Origin: an uncultured Christensenella sp.
GTDB taxonomy: Bacteria; Bacillota; Clostridia; Christensenellales; Borkfalkiaceae
Assembly (NCBI GenBank): GCA_910583545.1
Contig: CAJTXM010000006.1
Span: forward strand, 3,659 to 67,658
Length of the DNA stretch: 64,000 bases
Direction: 5' to 3'
The position numbers and the translations under genes were made by a program. A model generated the notes under the pieces. That model was given only the letters and a program-made list of their open reading frames with translations. It ran no database searches and was not told the origin of the DNA. Positions 25,761 to 35,316 of the stretch are shown here, one piece after another. Every line of letters starts with the position of its first letter. Positions within the stretch are counted from its first letter, which is position 1.

Positions 25761-27616
25761 AAACCTAATTCCTCCTCTGAAAGCTGTGACAGCGCGATCT
25801 CGCGGTAGATTTCGCAATTTTTCAAAAGCTCTTCGTGCCTGCCTTCGCCAACAACTTTACCGCTGTCGAGGACGAGTATCTTGTCGGCGTCTAAAATTGT
25901 GCCTATGCGCTGGGCGATAATGAGTTTTGTCGCGCCCTCGGAAGCCTTCTTTAAGTTCTCGCGGACCTTTTTATCCGTCTTGTAATCGAGCGCCGAAAAC
26001 GAATCGTCGAAGATAAAGATTTCGGGATCGATAGCGACGGCTCTCGCAATCGAAAGACGCTGTTTCTGTCCGCCGGAAACGTTTTTCCCGCCCTGGGCTA
26101 TAACAGAGTCGTACCCGTTTTCCATATTCGAAATGAACTCGTCCGCTTCCGCAACCTTTGCCGCCTCTATAATTTTTTCGTCGGAGATTGCGTCGTTGCC
26201 GAACGCGATATTGCTTTTAACCGTACCCGAAAAGAGCAGACCCTTTTGAGGAACGTAGCCTATAAGCGAACGCAGAGTCTTCTGTTTGAGATCCTTTACG
26301 TTTACGCCGTCGACTAAAACTTCGCCCTCGGTTGCGTCGAAAAATCTCGGCACTAAGTTTATAAGCGTAGATTTTCCGCTGCCCGTAGATCCGATAAACG
26401 CGACGGTCTGACCTTTTTCGGCTTTGAAGCTGATGTTGTGAAGGACTTTTTCGTCCGATTCGGGATAGCCGAAAGATACGTTTCTGAATTCGACCGTGCC
26501 CGTTTCGCTCCTCTCTTTTTCTTCTTCGGGGTCGAATACGGTCAGGGGCGTTTCGAGAACCTGATTTATTCTGTTTGCCGAAACCTGAGCCCTCGGCATA
26601 AGCACGAACATCATCATCAGCATCATAAACGCCATTATTATCTGTGAAGCGAGCGTCATAAACGCCGCAATCGTCGCATAATCGGTCGAGCCTTTATTTA
26701 TCAGCGACGCACCCAGCCAGTAAATGGCAAGCGAGACGCCGTTCATAATCAGAATCATCACGGGCGACATTAAAGACATCATTCTGCCCGTAAAAAGCTG
26801 AGCTTTGGTTATCGCGGTATTTGCGGTTTCGAATTTATCCTGCTGAAAGCTCTCCGCGTTGTACGCCCTTATGACCCTTATGCCCGTAAGGTTTTCCCTT
26901 GCGACGCAGTTGAGTCTGTCGATAAGCTTCTGCATAATTTTGAATTTCGGCAAAACCACAAGCATCAGGAACGCAAGGAACAGCACCAGAAGAACGACCG
27001 CAACTATCGTTGCGACGGTGAGCTGAGTGCTTGCCGCCTGAATTTTGAGTATAGCCCAAATCGCCGTAACGGGAGCGGCAAATGCCATTCTGAGCATTAA
27101 GATATTGGCAAGCATAACCTGCTGAACGTCGTTCGTCGTCCTTGTGATAAGCGAAGGCGTTGAAAATTTGTCCATCTCGGCAATCGAGAAAGAGTCTACT
27201 TTTCTGTACACCGCGCTTCTTATCCTTGCGGAGTGTCCGGAAGCGACGAAGGCGGCGATGAGTCCCACGAGTATCTGAGTTGCGACGGCTCCGCCTGCAA
27301 CGAGGAGCATCATACCTCCGCTTATCCAGATATCGCCCGTAGTGGCGTTTGCTATCGAACTCATCATTTCATAGCCCTCGGTACCCTTCAAAGTTTCCAA
27401 AAACGCCTGCCAGCCGAACGCTTCAACTGCGGAGGCGACCTCATTGCTGATAAGCGCGGGGTTGTTGTGGTAGTCGAGATAGGTGATAGACTGAATAATT
27501 TCCTGAATATAGTCGACGAGCAGCATCGTGCACCAGACCTGCAAGACGGTGAGCCCTGCCAAAACTACGAGCAGTATCCAGTCCCTTACGCTTAATTTTT
27601 TGTAAAGCTTAAACAT
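25757..27616 (-). CDS. ABC exporter half-transporter with degenerate Walker B
   Basis: A 619-residue TM-NBD half-transporter with six helices (about 15-340). Walker A is GSTGSGKSTLIN and the signature VSGGQKQRLSIARA. Walker B reads IFIFDDSFSALD, with Asp in place of the catalytic Glu, and the H-loop reads IAQRI with Gln in place of His. This marks the degenerate half of heterodimeric exporters such as BmrC/BmrD or LmrC/LmrD, where the other subunit supplies the active site. AAAGG precedes the ATG. Export of drugs, peptides or lipids is possible; the substrate cannot be read. Confidence 0.9.
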   Translation of the reverse strand: MFKLYKKLSVRDWILLVVLAGLTVLQVWCTMLLVDYIQEIIQSITYLDYHNNPALISNEVASAVEAFGWQAFLETLKGTEGYEMMSSIANATTGDIWISGGMMLLVAGGAVATQILVGLIAAFVASGHSARIRSAVYRKVDSFSIAEMDKFSTPSLITRTTNDVQQVMLANILMLRMAFAAPVTAIWAILKIQAASTQLTVATIVAVVLLVLFLAFLMLVVLPKFKIMQKLIDRLNCVARENLTGIRVIRAYNAESFQQDKFETANTAITKAQLFTGRMMSLMSPVMILIMNGVSLAIYWLGASLINKGSTDYATIAAFMTLASQIIMAFMMLMMMFVLMPRAQVSANRINQVLETPLTVFDPEEEKERSETGTVEFRNVSFGYPESDEKVLHNISFKAEKGQTVAFIGSTGSGKSTLINLVPRFFDATEGEVLVDGVNVKDLKQKTLRSLIGYVPQKGLLFSGTVKSNIAFGNDAISDEKIIEAAKVAEADEFISNMENGYDSVIAQGGKNVSGGQKQRLSIARAVAIDPEIFIFDDSFSALDYKTDKKVRENLKKASEGATKLIIAQRIGTILDADKILVLDSGKVVGEGRHEELLKNCEIYREIALSQLSEEELGL

Positions 27617-27782
27617 TATTTACCTTTAATACCTTTATTTTGTAAGAATTTTATCATAAATTTATATTAATGTAAAATATATCTTGACGGTTTACGGCAG
27701 ATATCATTAAACTTTCATAAAGTAAAAAAAATGTGAATAAAAATCAAACTTTCAGCCACAATAATTTTTGACGGAGGAAATT

Positions 27783-28379
27783 ATGCAATTTGATATGACC
27801 AAAACGTATCACAATCTTGCAAGGAGCTTTGCCGGCGAAAGCCAGGCAGGAATGCGCTATCAGCTTATTGCGCGTGCGGCAACTCAGCAAGGATATTATA
27901 CGCTTGCAGATACCGTAAAGGTGCTTGCAAAAAACGAAACGGTTCACGCAAGAAGATTTTTTGAGGAACTTACCAAGCGCGGACAGAAGCTTGACAATAT
28001 CGTACTCGACGCGGGCTATCCTTTCCACAGCGGCGATTTAGGCAAATGTCTTGCCTTTGCAGCCGATGACGAACACGAGGAGCACGCAAAAATTTATCCC
28101 TCGTTCGAAAAGGACGCAAGGGACGAAGGTTTTGACGATATTGCCTCGCTCTATAAACTTATTGCACAGGTTGAAAAGCGTCACGAAATGATTTTCAGAT
28201 ATCTTCACGAAGCGTTTGAAAAGGGAGTTTTATACTCGAACGAAACGCCTATACTGTATATTTGCAGTGAGTGCGGATATATGCACACCTCCACTTCATC
28301 GTGGAAAACGTGTCCTCTTTGCAAGAGTGAACAGGGTTACACCGAGTTGCATATACCGTTTGAAAAGGAGAAAATATGA
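27783..28379 (+). CDS. rubrerythrin
   Basis: A 198-residue non-heme diiron peroxidase that reduces H2O2 in anaerobes. The four-helix diiron domain shows GESQAGMRYQ, NETVHARRFFEEL, EHEEHAKIYP and EKRHEMIF, providing Glu and His ligands. The C-terminal rubredoxin-like module has C-x2-C pairs (ICSECGYM and CPLCKS) for an FeS4 centre. ATG 27783 follows GGAGGAAATT; an in-frame ATG 15 nt earlier overlaps that site. Two very small genes overlap its 3' end, forming an apparent operon. Confidence 0.93.
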   Translation: MQFDMTKTYHNLARSFAGESQAGMRYQLIARAATQQGYYTLADTVKVLAKNETVHARRFFEELTKRGQKLDNIVLDAGYPFHSGDLGKCLAFAADDEHEEHAKIYPSFEKDARDEGFDDIASLYKLIAQVEKRHEMIFRYLHEAFEKGVLYSNETPILYICSECGYMHTSTSSWKTCPLCKSEQGYTELHIPFEKEKI

Positions 28380-28486
28380 GAAAAACTACTGAAAAGAAAT
28401 CTACGCAGAGCACTGTAAAGAACTGCGGCGGAAGATGCGGAAAGAAGAATGAAAAGACAGAAAAGAACACGAAGAACTGTAAATAA
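28376..28486 (+). CDS. 36-residue Lys/Cys-rich peptide downstream of rubrerythrin
   Basis: Starts in an ATGA overlap with the rubrerythrin stop and has AAAAGGAG at good distance. The product is very basic, about one third Lys, with three Cys in an NCGGRCGKK segment and a terminal NCK. It could bind metal or be an FeS-associated peptide, but nothing similar is known to me. It is below the usual length cut-off for annotation; the overlap and ribosome-binding site are the support. Confidence 0.5.
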   Translation: MRKTTEKKSTQSTVKNCGGRCGKKNEKTEKNTKNCK

Positions 28487-28574
28487 GTTTAAAGACAGCT
28501 TCGATCCGAACGGAAGTTACACGGGAACACCTACGGACGGCGGAAAGCCCGTTCAGGACGTGGACGACCTGTAA
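28449..28574 (+). CDS. 41-residue conserved-type small protein (PNGSYTG..VQDVDDL)
   Basis: Overlaps the end of the Cys-rich peptide in another frame and stops just before the terminator. After a basic N-terminus it reads KFKDSFDPNGSYTG and ends PVQDVDDL. I recall a family of very short, uncharacterised Firmicutes proteins with a DPNGSYTG core and an acidic QDADDL-like end, which supports it being real. GGAAAG lies just upstream of ATG 28449, slightly close. Function unknown. Confidence 0.6.
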   Translation: MKRQKRTRRTVNKFKDSFDPNGSYTGTPTDGGKPVQDVDDL

Positions 28575-28577
28575 CTG

Positions 28578-28617
28578 AAAAAAGGCGGAGCGGTGAGTTT
28601 TCACCGCTCCGTTTTTT
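28578..28617. terminator. bidirectional terminator between rubrerythrin unit and ade
   Basis: Perfect stem CGGAGCGGTGA / TCACCGCTCCG (28586-28596 and 28601-28611), with A6 before and T6 after. It serves the plus-strand rubrerythrin unit and the minus-strand adenine deaminase gene, whose stop abuts it. Confidence 0.9.
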
Positions 28618-30323
28618 CAGTTTTCGATAGAAACGAGTTCGAATTTTCCGACGTCGAAAAGACCTCTGTCGGTGATTTTAAGTTCGGGAATAACGGGGAG
28701 CGAGAGAAACGCAAGCGACATAAACGCTTCGAAATTCTTTCCTACTCCCATTTCGTAAGCTTTTTCCGAAAGGGCGCGCATTTCGCTTTGCATATCTTCC
28801 GCGGACTTGCTTGACATAAGCCCTGCGATATCGAGCGCGAGCGTCTGCACCGTTTTGCCGTCCGAAACGGCTATTCCTCCGCCCGTTTTTCTAAGAGAGT
28901 TCGCAACGTCCGCCATTGCCTGATTATCATCGCCGACGATAATCATATTATGGCTGTCGTGCGCTATCGTAAGACCTATCGCACCGCCCTTGAAGCCGTA
29001 GCCCTTTAAAAGACCTTTTCCGATATTGCCCGTCATTTTATGGCGCTCTACGACGGCGATTTTCAGAAGGCCGCCTCCGCCCACCTTCACGTCGCCGTTG
29101 ACCTTTTCGACCTTAACCGTTTCCGCGCCCGTCACTACGCTTCCCGCAATAATTTTTATCGCCTTTGCGCTGTCGCCGTCGATATCGACAACAAAATCGT
29201 TTGCCGAAAGTTTTCTGACGTGAACGGTGTTGAGGACGTTTGCAGGCAGATAGCGCTCTGAGGAGTCGAAAAGCGGTTTTCCGTCCTCGGCAACTATTTT
29301 CCCGTCCTTTATGACGAGCTTTGCGTTGAAATCTTTCAGGTTGTCAACGGCGACGAGATCGGCGGCGTAGAACGGCGCGATTCCGCCCCTGAACTTTAAA
29401 TTGTAGCACTCCGCCGTGTTCAGCGTAGCGCACCTGACTGCGGTAACCGCGTCGACGCCGAGCGCAACCATCTGTCGGAGCGCGTCGTCAATGTGACCCT
29501 TTTGGGCAAGATCGCTTGCGTGCCTGTCGTCCGTACAGACGACAAAACGGCGCATATTTTCGGGCGTGATATATTTCGCGTTATCGAGGTTGCGCGCAGT
29601 CGAACCGTGCCTGAGCTGAATATACATACCCTTTGACAGCTTTTCCTCAACCTCCTGCCTCTCAGTACATTCGTGGTCGGTTCTGACCCCTGCGCAGAGG
29701 TAAGCGTTAAGGTCGCAGCCCGAAAGCGACGGTGCGTGACCGTCGATTATTTTCCCGACCGCAAGAGAAGCTTCCGCCTTTTTCAGAACGTCCGCATCGC
29801 AGTTTATAACGCCGACGTAATTCATCAGCTCGCCCAAGCCGAAGATATAGCCGTCATTTATGTGCTTTTCCACTGCTTTTCCGTCGAGCTTCGCTCCGCT
29901 CGTTTCGAACGGAGTTGCAGGCACGCAGGACGGGAGCGAAAGCATAACGTCCAGAGGCACGCTTTCGGAAGCTTTCGAAATATATTCACAGCCTGCCGTT
30001 CCCAAAACGTTGGTTATTTCGTGGGGGTCGGCAACGACCGCCGTCGTGCCCCTCGGCACGATCAGGCGCGCAAATTCTTCCGGAGAAAGACAGGAACTTT
30101 CGATATGTACGTGCGCGTCGATAAGTCCGGGTATTACGGTCAAAGACGAACAGTCTATTTCTTGCACTCCGTCGTATTCGCCCACGCCGACGATTTTTCC
30201 GTCCGTTACAGCTATATCGCCCCTCTTGACTCCGCCCGAAAAGACGTCCACAAAAGACGCGTTTTTTAAAACGAGCTCCGCCTTTTCAAGCCGACGGGCG
30301 GCGCGGATATATTTCTCTAACAT
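28617..30323 (-). CDS. ade: adenine deaminase
   Basis: Amidohydrolase that converts adenine to hypoxanthine and ammonia for purine salvage. The 568 residues match the B. subtilis AdeC type. The metal-binding motif is PGLIDAHVHIESS (near 68-80); other family segments are GTTAVVADPHEITNVLG, HAPSLSG, VRTDHEC and VCTDDRHASDL. The C-terminal beta-domain has GGIAVSDGK. GAGGTG precedes the ATG. The neighbouring purine permease on the same strand suggests linked uptake and deamination. Confidence 0.93.
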   Translation of the reverse strand: MLEKYIRAARRLEKAELVLKNASFVDVFSGGVKRGDIAVTDGKIVGVGEYDGVQEIDCSSLTVIPGLIDAHVHIESSCLSPEEFARLIVPRGTTAVVADPHEITNVLGTAGCEYISKASESVPLDVMLSLPSCVPATPFETSGAKLDGKAVEKHINDGYIFGLGELMNYVGVINCDADVLKKAEASLAVGKIIDGHAPSLSGCDLNAYLCAGVRTDHECTERQEVEEKLSKGMYIQLRHGSTARNLDNAKYITPENMRRFVVCTDDRHASDLAQKGHIDDALRQMVALGVDAVTAVRCATLNTAECYNLKFRGGIAPFYAADLVAVDNLKDFNAKLVIKDGKIVAEDGKPLFDSSERYLPANVLNTVHVRKLSANDFVVDIDGDSAKAIKIIAGSVVTGAETVKVEKVNGDVKVGGGGLLKIAVVERHKMTGNIGKGLLKGYGFKGGAIGLTIAHDSHNMIIVGDDNQAMADVANSLRKTGGGIAVSDGKTVQTLALDIAGLMSSKSAEDMQSEMRALSEKAYEMGVGKNFEAFMSLAFLSLPVIPELKITDRGLFDVGKFELVSIEN

Positions 30324-30368
30324 ATTTCACCTCTTTTTTTCTATTATATTATAAAAAAACGCAAAAGT

Positions 30369-30401
30369 AAATAGCGGAGGCAAAATTTGCCTCCGCTATT
30401 T
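30369..30401. terminator. terminator hairpin after the purine permease
   Basis: Near-perfect palindrome AAATAGCGGAGGCAAA / TTTGCCTCCGCTATTT. On the minus strand it follows the permease stop (30423) and leads into T-rich sequence (TTTACTTTTGCGTTTTTTT). Confidence 0.75.
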
Positions 30402-30422
30402 CAAACAGTATTTGAAACTTTA

Positions 30423-32036
30423 TTAAATCGTCGTTGGTACGAAGAAATACACAAGGAAAAAGACGGTTATTATTACCGTAATGAGCGAAACGCTCCAAAC
30501 GGGCTTCACCACTTCTCCTCCCTTTTTGGAAATTACGGTATATTTTACAATTTCGATAAGATAGCATATCGAATTTATAACGACGTAAGAAATTATGCCG
30601 AGTCCGATTCCGCCCGTAATCGAGTAAGTAAGCGGCATCATCACGATAGTAATGAACGCAGGCACCGCCATTCTCACGTCGGTGAAATCGACGCTTCTGA
30701 CGTTGGACATCATCAATACGCCGACATATATGAGCGCGCCTGCCGCCGCCGCGGAGGGAATGAACGAGAACAGCGGAAGCAGAAAGATAGAAATCAGAAA
30801 CATTCCCGAAACGGTGAGAGCGGTAAGCCCCGTCTTTCCGCCCGAGGCAATGCCCGTTCCGCTTTCTACAAAGGTCGCAACCGTGGAAACGCCGAACAGC
30901 GCGCCCGTGCAGGTTGCGCACGCTTCGGACAGCATAATTTTTTTATAATTCTGAGGTTTGCCGTTCGCGTCAAGAAGTCCCGCTTTCGAACAGCAACCCA
31001 AAACCGTACCCATAGTGTCGAACAGGTCGAGCATACAGAACGAAATTATCAGCATTATCACGGTGAAATAAGAGCCTTTCGGGAAAGAGAAACCGCCCGT
31101 GAACGCCGCAAGGAAGCTTCCTCCCTTATTTTCGTCCATAGAAAAGAAATTTTTGAAATTGTTCCAGAATTTCCAGCTTTCGCCGTCGGATAAGATAGAA
31201 GTGTCCGCAACGCCCAAAGGAATTGCGACGATTGTCGCTATCAGTATTCCGAGCATTACCGAGCCTTTGACTTTATAATGCGACATTATGCCGATAGCCA
31301 ACAGCGAGATAAGACAGACTATCGCACCCTTAGCAGGGTATTCAGACAATTTCCAGCCGTTGAAGCTGACAAGCCCAACGAGAGTATAGTCGTTGTTGAC
31401 GATAAGGTTTGCTTTCTGCATTCCGATAAAGGCGATAAACAGCCCGATTCCGACGGGGATAGCCGCCTTTAACGAGGACGGAATACCGTCGAAAATCTTT
31501 TCCCTTATGCCGATGAGTCTGCCTGTTTCCTTATCCCTTCCGCAGGGTATTACCGTCAGCGCCAAAAAGACAAGTCCGCTCAGAAGCGAAATTGCCATCG
31601 CGTTGCCGAACGAGAATTTAACGCCGTAGACCTGCTCCGCGCTTGCGCCTATCATACCGCCGACCATCGCGCTTATGCCAAGACCGGAAGCCTGCGCCAA
31701 CGGCATTTTGGCGAACAGCGCCATCATAGTAGTGCCTATCACCGCGCAAAGCGCCGTTGCAATGAATACCGAAGGCTGCAAAGCCAGCGCAAGCGAAGCC
31801 TGCGCCGGGTCATCGGGGGATAGCTGTCCGAGTATCTGCATAGGACAGACGGCTAAAATATAGCACATAGATAAAAAGGTGGTCAGTCCTGCAAATACTT
31901 CTACAGTAACCGAGCTTCCGCGCTCGGAAATTTTAAAAAAGCTGTTCAGCCTGCTTTTAAAGCCCTTTTTCTGCTTTACCGCCTGCCCGTCTTGCGTTCC
32001 GATAGTTTCTTCTTTGATTTCTTCGTTGTTTTCCAT
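30423..32036 (-). CDS. NCS2-family purine permease (AzgA-like)
   Basis: A 537-residue transporter with about 13 membrane helices from residue 45 onward. It has the AzgA/PbuG-type N-terminal segment VEVFAGLTTFLSMCYIL, the second-repeat segment SFCMLDLFDTMGTVLG and FVESGTGIASGGKTGLTAL. These proton symporters import adenine, guanine or hypoxanthine. The first 40 residues are charged and cytosolic. TTGAGGG precedes the ATG. I looked for a purine riboswitch upstream and found none. It is followed, after a terminator, by ade on the same strand. Confidence 0.9.
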   Translation of the reverse strand: MENNEEIKEETIGTQDGQAVKQKKGFKSRLNSFFKISERGSSVTVEVFAGLTTFLSMCYILAVCPMQILGQLSPDDPAQASLALALQPSVFIATALCAVIGTTMMALFAKMPLAQASGLGISAMVGGMIGASAEQVYGVKFSFGNAMAISLLSGLVFLALTVIPCGRDKETGRLIGIREKIFDGIPSSLKAAIPVGIGLFIAFIGMQKANLIVNNDYTLVGLVSFNGWKLSEYPAKGAIVCLISLLAIGIMSHYKVKGSVMLGILIATIVAIPLGVADTSILSDGESWKFWNNFKNFFSMDENKGGSFLAAFTGGFSFPKGSYFTVIMLIISFCMLDLFDTMGTVLGCCSKAGLLDANGKPQNYKKIMLSEACATCTGALFGVSTVATFVESGTGIASGGKTGLTALTVSGMFLISIFLLPLFSFIPSAAAAGALIYVGVLMMSNVRSVDFTDVRMAVPAFITIVMMPLTYSITGGIGLGIISYVVINSICYLIEIVKYTVISKKGGEVVKPVWSVSLITVIITVFFLVYFFVPTTI

Positions 32037-32135
32037 AATTTTCCCTCAACCGAAATTTATTTTATCATATAAAATTTGAATTGTAAACAGTTATTTGAAT
32101 TTTCACCGTAAAGAAAAATCTTTTATCGTATTGAG

Positions 32136-32165
32136 CAAAAAAAGACGGCGGAAGCCGTCTTTTTT
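32136..32165. terminator. bidirectional terminator hairpin
   Basis: GACGGC-GGAA-GCCGTC (32144-32159) flanked by an A-run on the left and T6 on the right. On the minus strand it lies just after the degraded LRR gene, probably its old terminator. Confidence 0.8.
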
Positions 32166-32172
32166 GATTTAT

Positions 32173-32360
32173 TTAACTTTTTGAAATATCTCCGTCCGTG
32201 CAGTGTATTGTATAATTGCCTGTATCATAATTCCAATCATACCCTTTTTTAATCGCTTTCCACTGCGCTTTCGTTCCCTCGAAAGTTATACTTGTAAGCG
32301 AACTGCAATCGCTGAACGCACCAATAATATTGAAATTAATCTTTGTTTTAATGATTTCAT
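32173..32360 (-). pseudogene. relic of a BspA-like leucine-rich-repeat surface protein
   Basis: GAGGAG and an ATG at 32360 open a signal-peptide-like start (MKSLKQRLISILLV). One frame over, the sequence reads GAFSDCSSLTSITFEGTKAQ then WKAIKKG, a clear LRR_5/BspA repeat. After another one-base shift it continues YDWNYDTGNYTIHCTDGDIS to a stop at 32173, the usual C-terminal tail of such proteins. So the start and the last repeat of a secreted LRR protein are joined with the middle deleted and at least two frameshifts. I consider it dead. A terminator follows. Confidence 0.7.
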
Positions 32361-32414
32361 AAAGTCATTCTCCTCTAAAGTATTTCTTGCTGTTTATAAC
32401 AGCAAAACATTGTT

Positions 32415-32936
32415 TTAAAAGTAATATAAAGGTGAAAAGGCACCTACTATCGGAATTAATACCAGCAACGCCAAAGTCGTAAAAACGTATATATAGTAAA
32501 CGGTTTTATCTCTTTTTTGCTCTTTTTCGGATTTATATCTCAATTTATACTTAACAGCTACCAAGCTTAATAACGTTGAAATTCCTATAACCATTGCTTC
32601 AACAGTCAAAGATATAAAAAACAAATAGAATCTCGGTCTTAGTTTATTAGGGTTTTCTGCATTATATCGTATTGATACAATGTTAATTGTATTTCCATTT
32701 TTTCTCTGAATCAATTCATTTAACGTTTCATTCCAATCCCAATAATTTTCAAAATCATAAACGGAAAAATTGCTTTTTACACTACGCGCCTGCTCGTCAA
32801 GTTCTTTTGCACCATTAAAGTCACCGTATGCAATACAGGGAAAATCGTTGCCCGCAAAGCAATTTTCTACAAGAACGCCCTGCTCTCTGACACCGATAAG
32901 TCCGCCTGCTCTTTTAGCGCCGTTCGATATTTCCAC
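32415..32936 (-). pseudogene. 5'-truncated GLUG-motif surface protein with C-terminal helices
   Basis: A 173-codon open frame from GTG 32936. Residues 9-30 (RAGGLIGVREQGVLVENCF) form a single GLUG motif, a repeat normally present many times in large adhesin-like proteins. The C-terminal half has two hydrophobic helices (about 100-125 and 148-168). No Shine-Dalgarno precedes the GTG, and the same frame is open upstream only to a TAG about 24 nt earlier, so it looks like the 3' end of a larger gene whose 5' part was lost. It lies beside the LRR relic. It could still be expressed as a small membrane protein. Confidence 0.5.
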
Positions 32937-33003
32937 TTGAATAAGGTTATTAAAATGCTATATTAGGTGATATGCACTCACGAATGGCTTTTTTTAAAGA
33001 TAT

Positions 33004-35316
33004 TTATTTTATCAGCGAGGTGCGCATTGCGTTGACAACAGCCAAAAGCATTACGCCGACGTCGGCTATGACGGAAATTATGAGGGGGAATGCAGGTATT
33101 GCGATATCGCAGACCATTATGGCAAACTTTATCAGAAGCGATAAAACAATGTTCTGTTTTACGATATTGCGCGTGCCCTTTGCGATTTTTCTGCCCTTGG
33201 GTAAAAGCGACAGTCTGTCGGAAACCAGAACGATATCGCTTGCCTCGATTGCCGAGTCCGAGCCGACTTTGCCCATAGAAACGGCGCAGTCGGCGCTTGT
33301 CATAACGGGCGCGTCGTTTATACCGTCGCCGACGTACAAAAGCTTGCCTCGCGCTTTGAGTTTTTCCGCCTCTGTAAGTTTTTCGTCGGGCAGAAGCGAA
33401 GCTCTGTATTCGTCCAGACCTACGGCTTTTGCGACAGTTTCCGCGCGTTCAGGGCTGTCGCCCGTGAGCATTACCGTATGTGTAATACCGCTCTTTTTAA
33501 GGTCTTGAAGCGCGTCTTTGACTTCGGGTTTTATCCTGTCGTCGATCTCTATCGTTCCGACGTATTCACCGCCGTGCGCAACGTAAACGAGAGTTGAAAT
33601 GCTTTCCGTCTCTTCGAATTTTACGCCGTGCTCCTTTAAAAGTTTTGCGTTTCCGCAAAGCAGTACTTTGCCCTCCGCCATACATTTGATACCCTTGCCT
33701 GAAATTTCCTCGGCGTCGGAAACAGCTATATTGCTAACGATATCCCTGAACGCTTCCGCTATGGGGTGCGAGGAGAATTTTTCCGCCGAAGCGGCAAGCG
33801 CCAGCGCCCTGTCGCCCGTAGCTCTGACAACGGCGAACGAGCCCTCCGTCACCGTTCCCGTTTTATCGAACGTGGCGACCGTGGAAAGCGCGAGCGCGTC
33901 GAGGCAGGTCGAGCCCTTGACGAGTATTCCGAATTTCGCGCACCTGCCTATTCCGCCGAAATACGAAAGCGGAACGGAAATGACCAGCGCGCAGGGGCAG
34001 GAAATAACCAAAAAGCCGAGCGCCTTGTATATCCACTTTGAGTAGGTCGACCAGACGAAAGCCGAATTGACGGCACAAATTACCGTCGGCACCAACGCCG
34101 CTACCACCGCCGCCGCAAGACAGACGGCAGGCGTGTAGTATTTTGCAAATTTGGTAATGAACTTTTCGGGTTTGGATTTTTTCGACGTGGAATTTTCGAC
34201 GAGTTCTAAAATTTTGGCGACGGCGGAATTTTTATATTCCCTTACCACCCTGCACTCGATGACGCTTGAAAGATTGATGCTTCCCGAAAGAATTTCACCG
34301 CCCGTCTTAACCTCTCTCGGCAAAGCTTCGCCGTTCAGACTCTTCATATCGAGCGAAGCCGAAGCGCTGATAAGCGAACAGTCGACGGGGATTTTTTCGC
34401 CCGCTTTTATCAGAATAATATCGCCGATTTTGAGTTCTTCGGGCGGGACGGTGCGCTGAACGCCGTTTTCAAGAAGCGTTGCGCTGTCGCTTTTCAAATC
34501 CATCAAAGCCGAAATTGAGTTGCGCGACGAACCGACGGCGACGGACTGCAAGAGTTCGCCTATCTGATACAGAAGCATTACCGCGACGCCCTCGGCAAAG
34601 CCGTCGCCTGCGAAAATCCCCAAAAGAATTGCGCCTATCGAAGCGACTGTCATAAGAAAGTTTTCGTCGAAAATTTTGCCCTTGACAATATTTTTTGCCG
34701 TTAAAATCAAAACTTTATATCCTGCCGAAATATAGGCGACGGAAAAGAAAGTATAAGTTATGATTTCTGCCGCAAGATTGCGCTCGGCAATGCCCGTAAG
34801 ATCCAGAACGAAAGCAGGAATAAACAGAACGAGCGACACTAAAATGCAGATAACGTCCTTTAAATGCGTTTTTAAAACGCTCTTGTTTTTCTTTTCTGCG
34901 CCGTCGACGATTTTTACGTCCTCGAAATGAGTTATGGCGTATACCGCTTTTTCCCTTGCGTCCGGCGAGCCTGCGTTCAAAATTATCTTAGAGTTAATGA
35001 AATCGACCTGCGCCGAAACCCCGTCTATTTTGTTTAAATCTTCTTCAAGCTCCCTTGCGCAGTTTGCGCAGCACAGCCCCGAAATTTTTATATTTTCGCC
35101 GTCAGGCGCTTCGTTTTCGATTACTTTTACTTCCTCGAAAGAGTTGCAGTGCGATTTCACCCTTTCAAGGGTCTGAATATCGCAGTCCGCATAAACTTTC
35201 TGACCCATAAAGTCAACCGAAACCGACTTTACACCCTCGATTTTTTCAAGCTCTTCTTCAAGCTCTCTCGCGCAGTTGGCGCAGTCAAGCCCCGTGATTT
35301 TAAAAACGTTATTCAT
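33004..35316 (-). CDS. heavy-metal P1B-type ATPase (Zn/Cd/Pb exporter type)
   Basis: A 770-residue pump with two N-terminal HMA domains, each with a metal-binding CANC (LDCANCARELEEE near 11 and LCCANCARELEED near 78). Membrane helices follow, with the ion-binding motif SCPCALVIS in helix 6, the phosphorylation motif FDKTGTVTEG, and the hinge motif YVGDGINDAPVM. Together with the ArsR-family gene overlapping its start by 8 nt, this is a CadC/CadA-like efflux operon. CPC plus a SmtB/CadC regulator favours Zn/Cd/Pb rather than copper. Specificity is inferred. Confidence 0.92.
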   Translation of the reverse strand: MNNVFKITGLDCANCARELEEELEKIEGVKSVSVDFMGQKVYADCDIQTLERVKSHCNSFEEVKVIENEAPDGENIKISGLCCANCARELEEDLNKIDGVSAQVDFINSKIILNAGSPDAREKAVYAITHFEDVKIVDGAEKKNKSVLKTHLKDVICILVSLVLFIPAFVLDLTGIAERNLAAEIITYTFFSVAYISAGYKVLILTAKNIVKGKIFDENFLMTVASIGAILLGIFAGDGFAEGVAVMLLYQIGELLQSVAVGSSRNSISALMDLKSDSATLLENGVQRTVPPEELKIGDIILIKAGEKIPVDCSLISASASLDMKSLNGEALPREVKTGGEILSGSINLSSVIECRVVREYKNSAVAKILELVENSTSKKSKPEKFITKFAKYYTPAVCLAAAVVAALVPTVICAVNSAFVWSTYSKWIYKALGFLVISCPCALVISVPLSYFGGIGRCAKFGILVKGSTCLDALALSTVATFDKTGTVTEGSFAVVRATGDRALALAASAEKFSSHPIAEAFRDIVSNIAVSDAEEISGKGIKCMAEGKVLLCGNAKLLKEHGVKFEETESISTLVYVAHGGEYVGTIEIDDRIKPEVKDALQDLKKSGITHTVMLTGDSPERAETVAKAVGLDEYRASLLPDEKLTEAEKLKARGKLLYVGDGINDAPVMTSADCAVSMGKVGSDSAIEASDIVLVSDRLSLLPKGRKIAKGTRNIVKQNIVLSLLIKFAIMVCDIAIPAFPLIISVIADVGVMLLAVVNAMRTSLIK

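Noticed and set aside
32037..32135. Purine riboswitch upstream of the purine permease
   Set aside because: No xpt-type core motif, paired P1 stem or terminator is seen in the leader.
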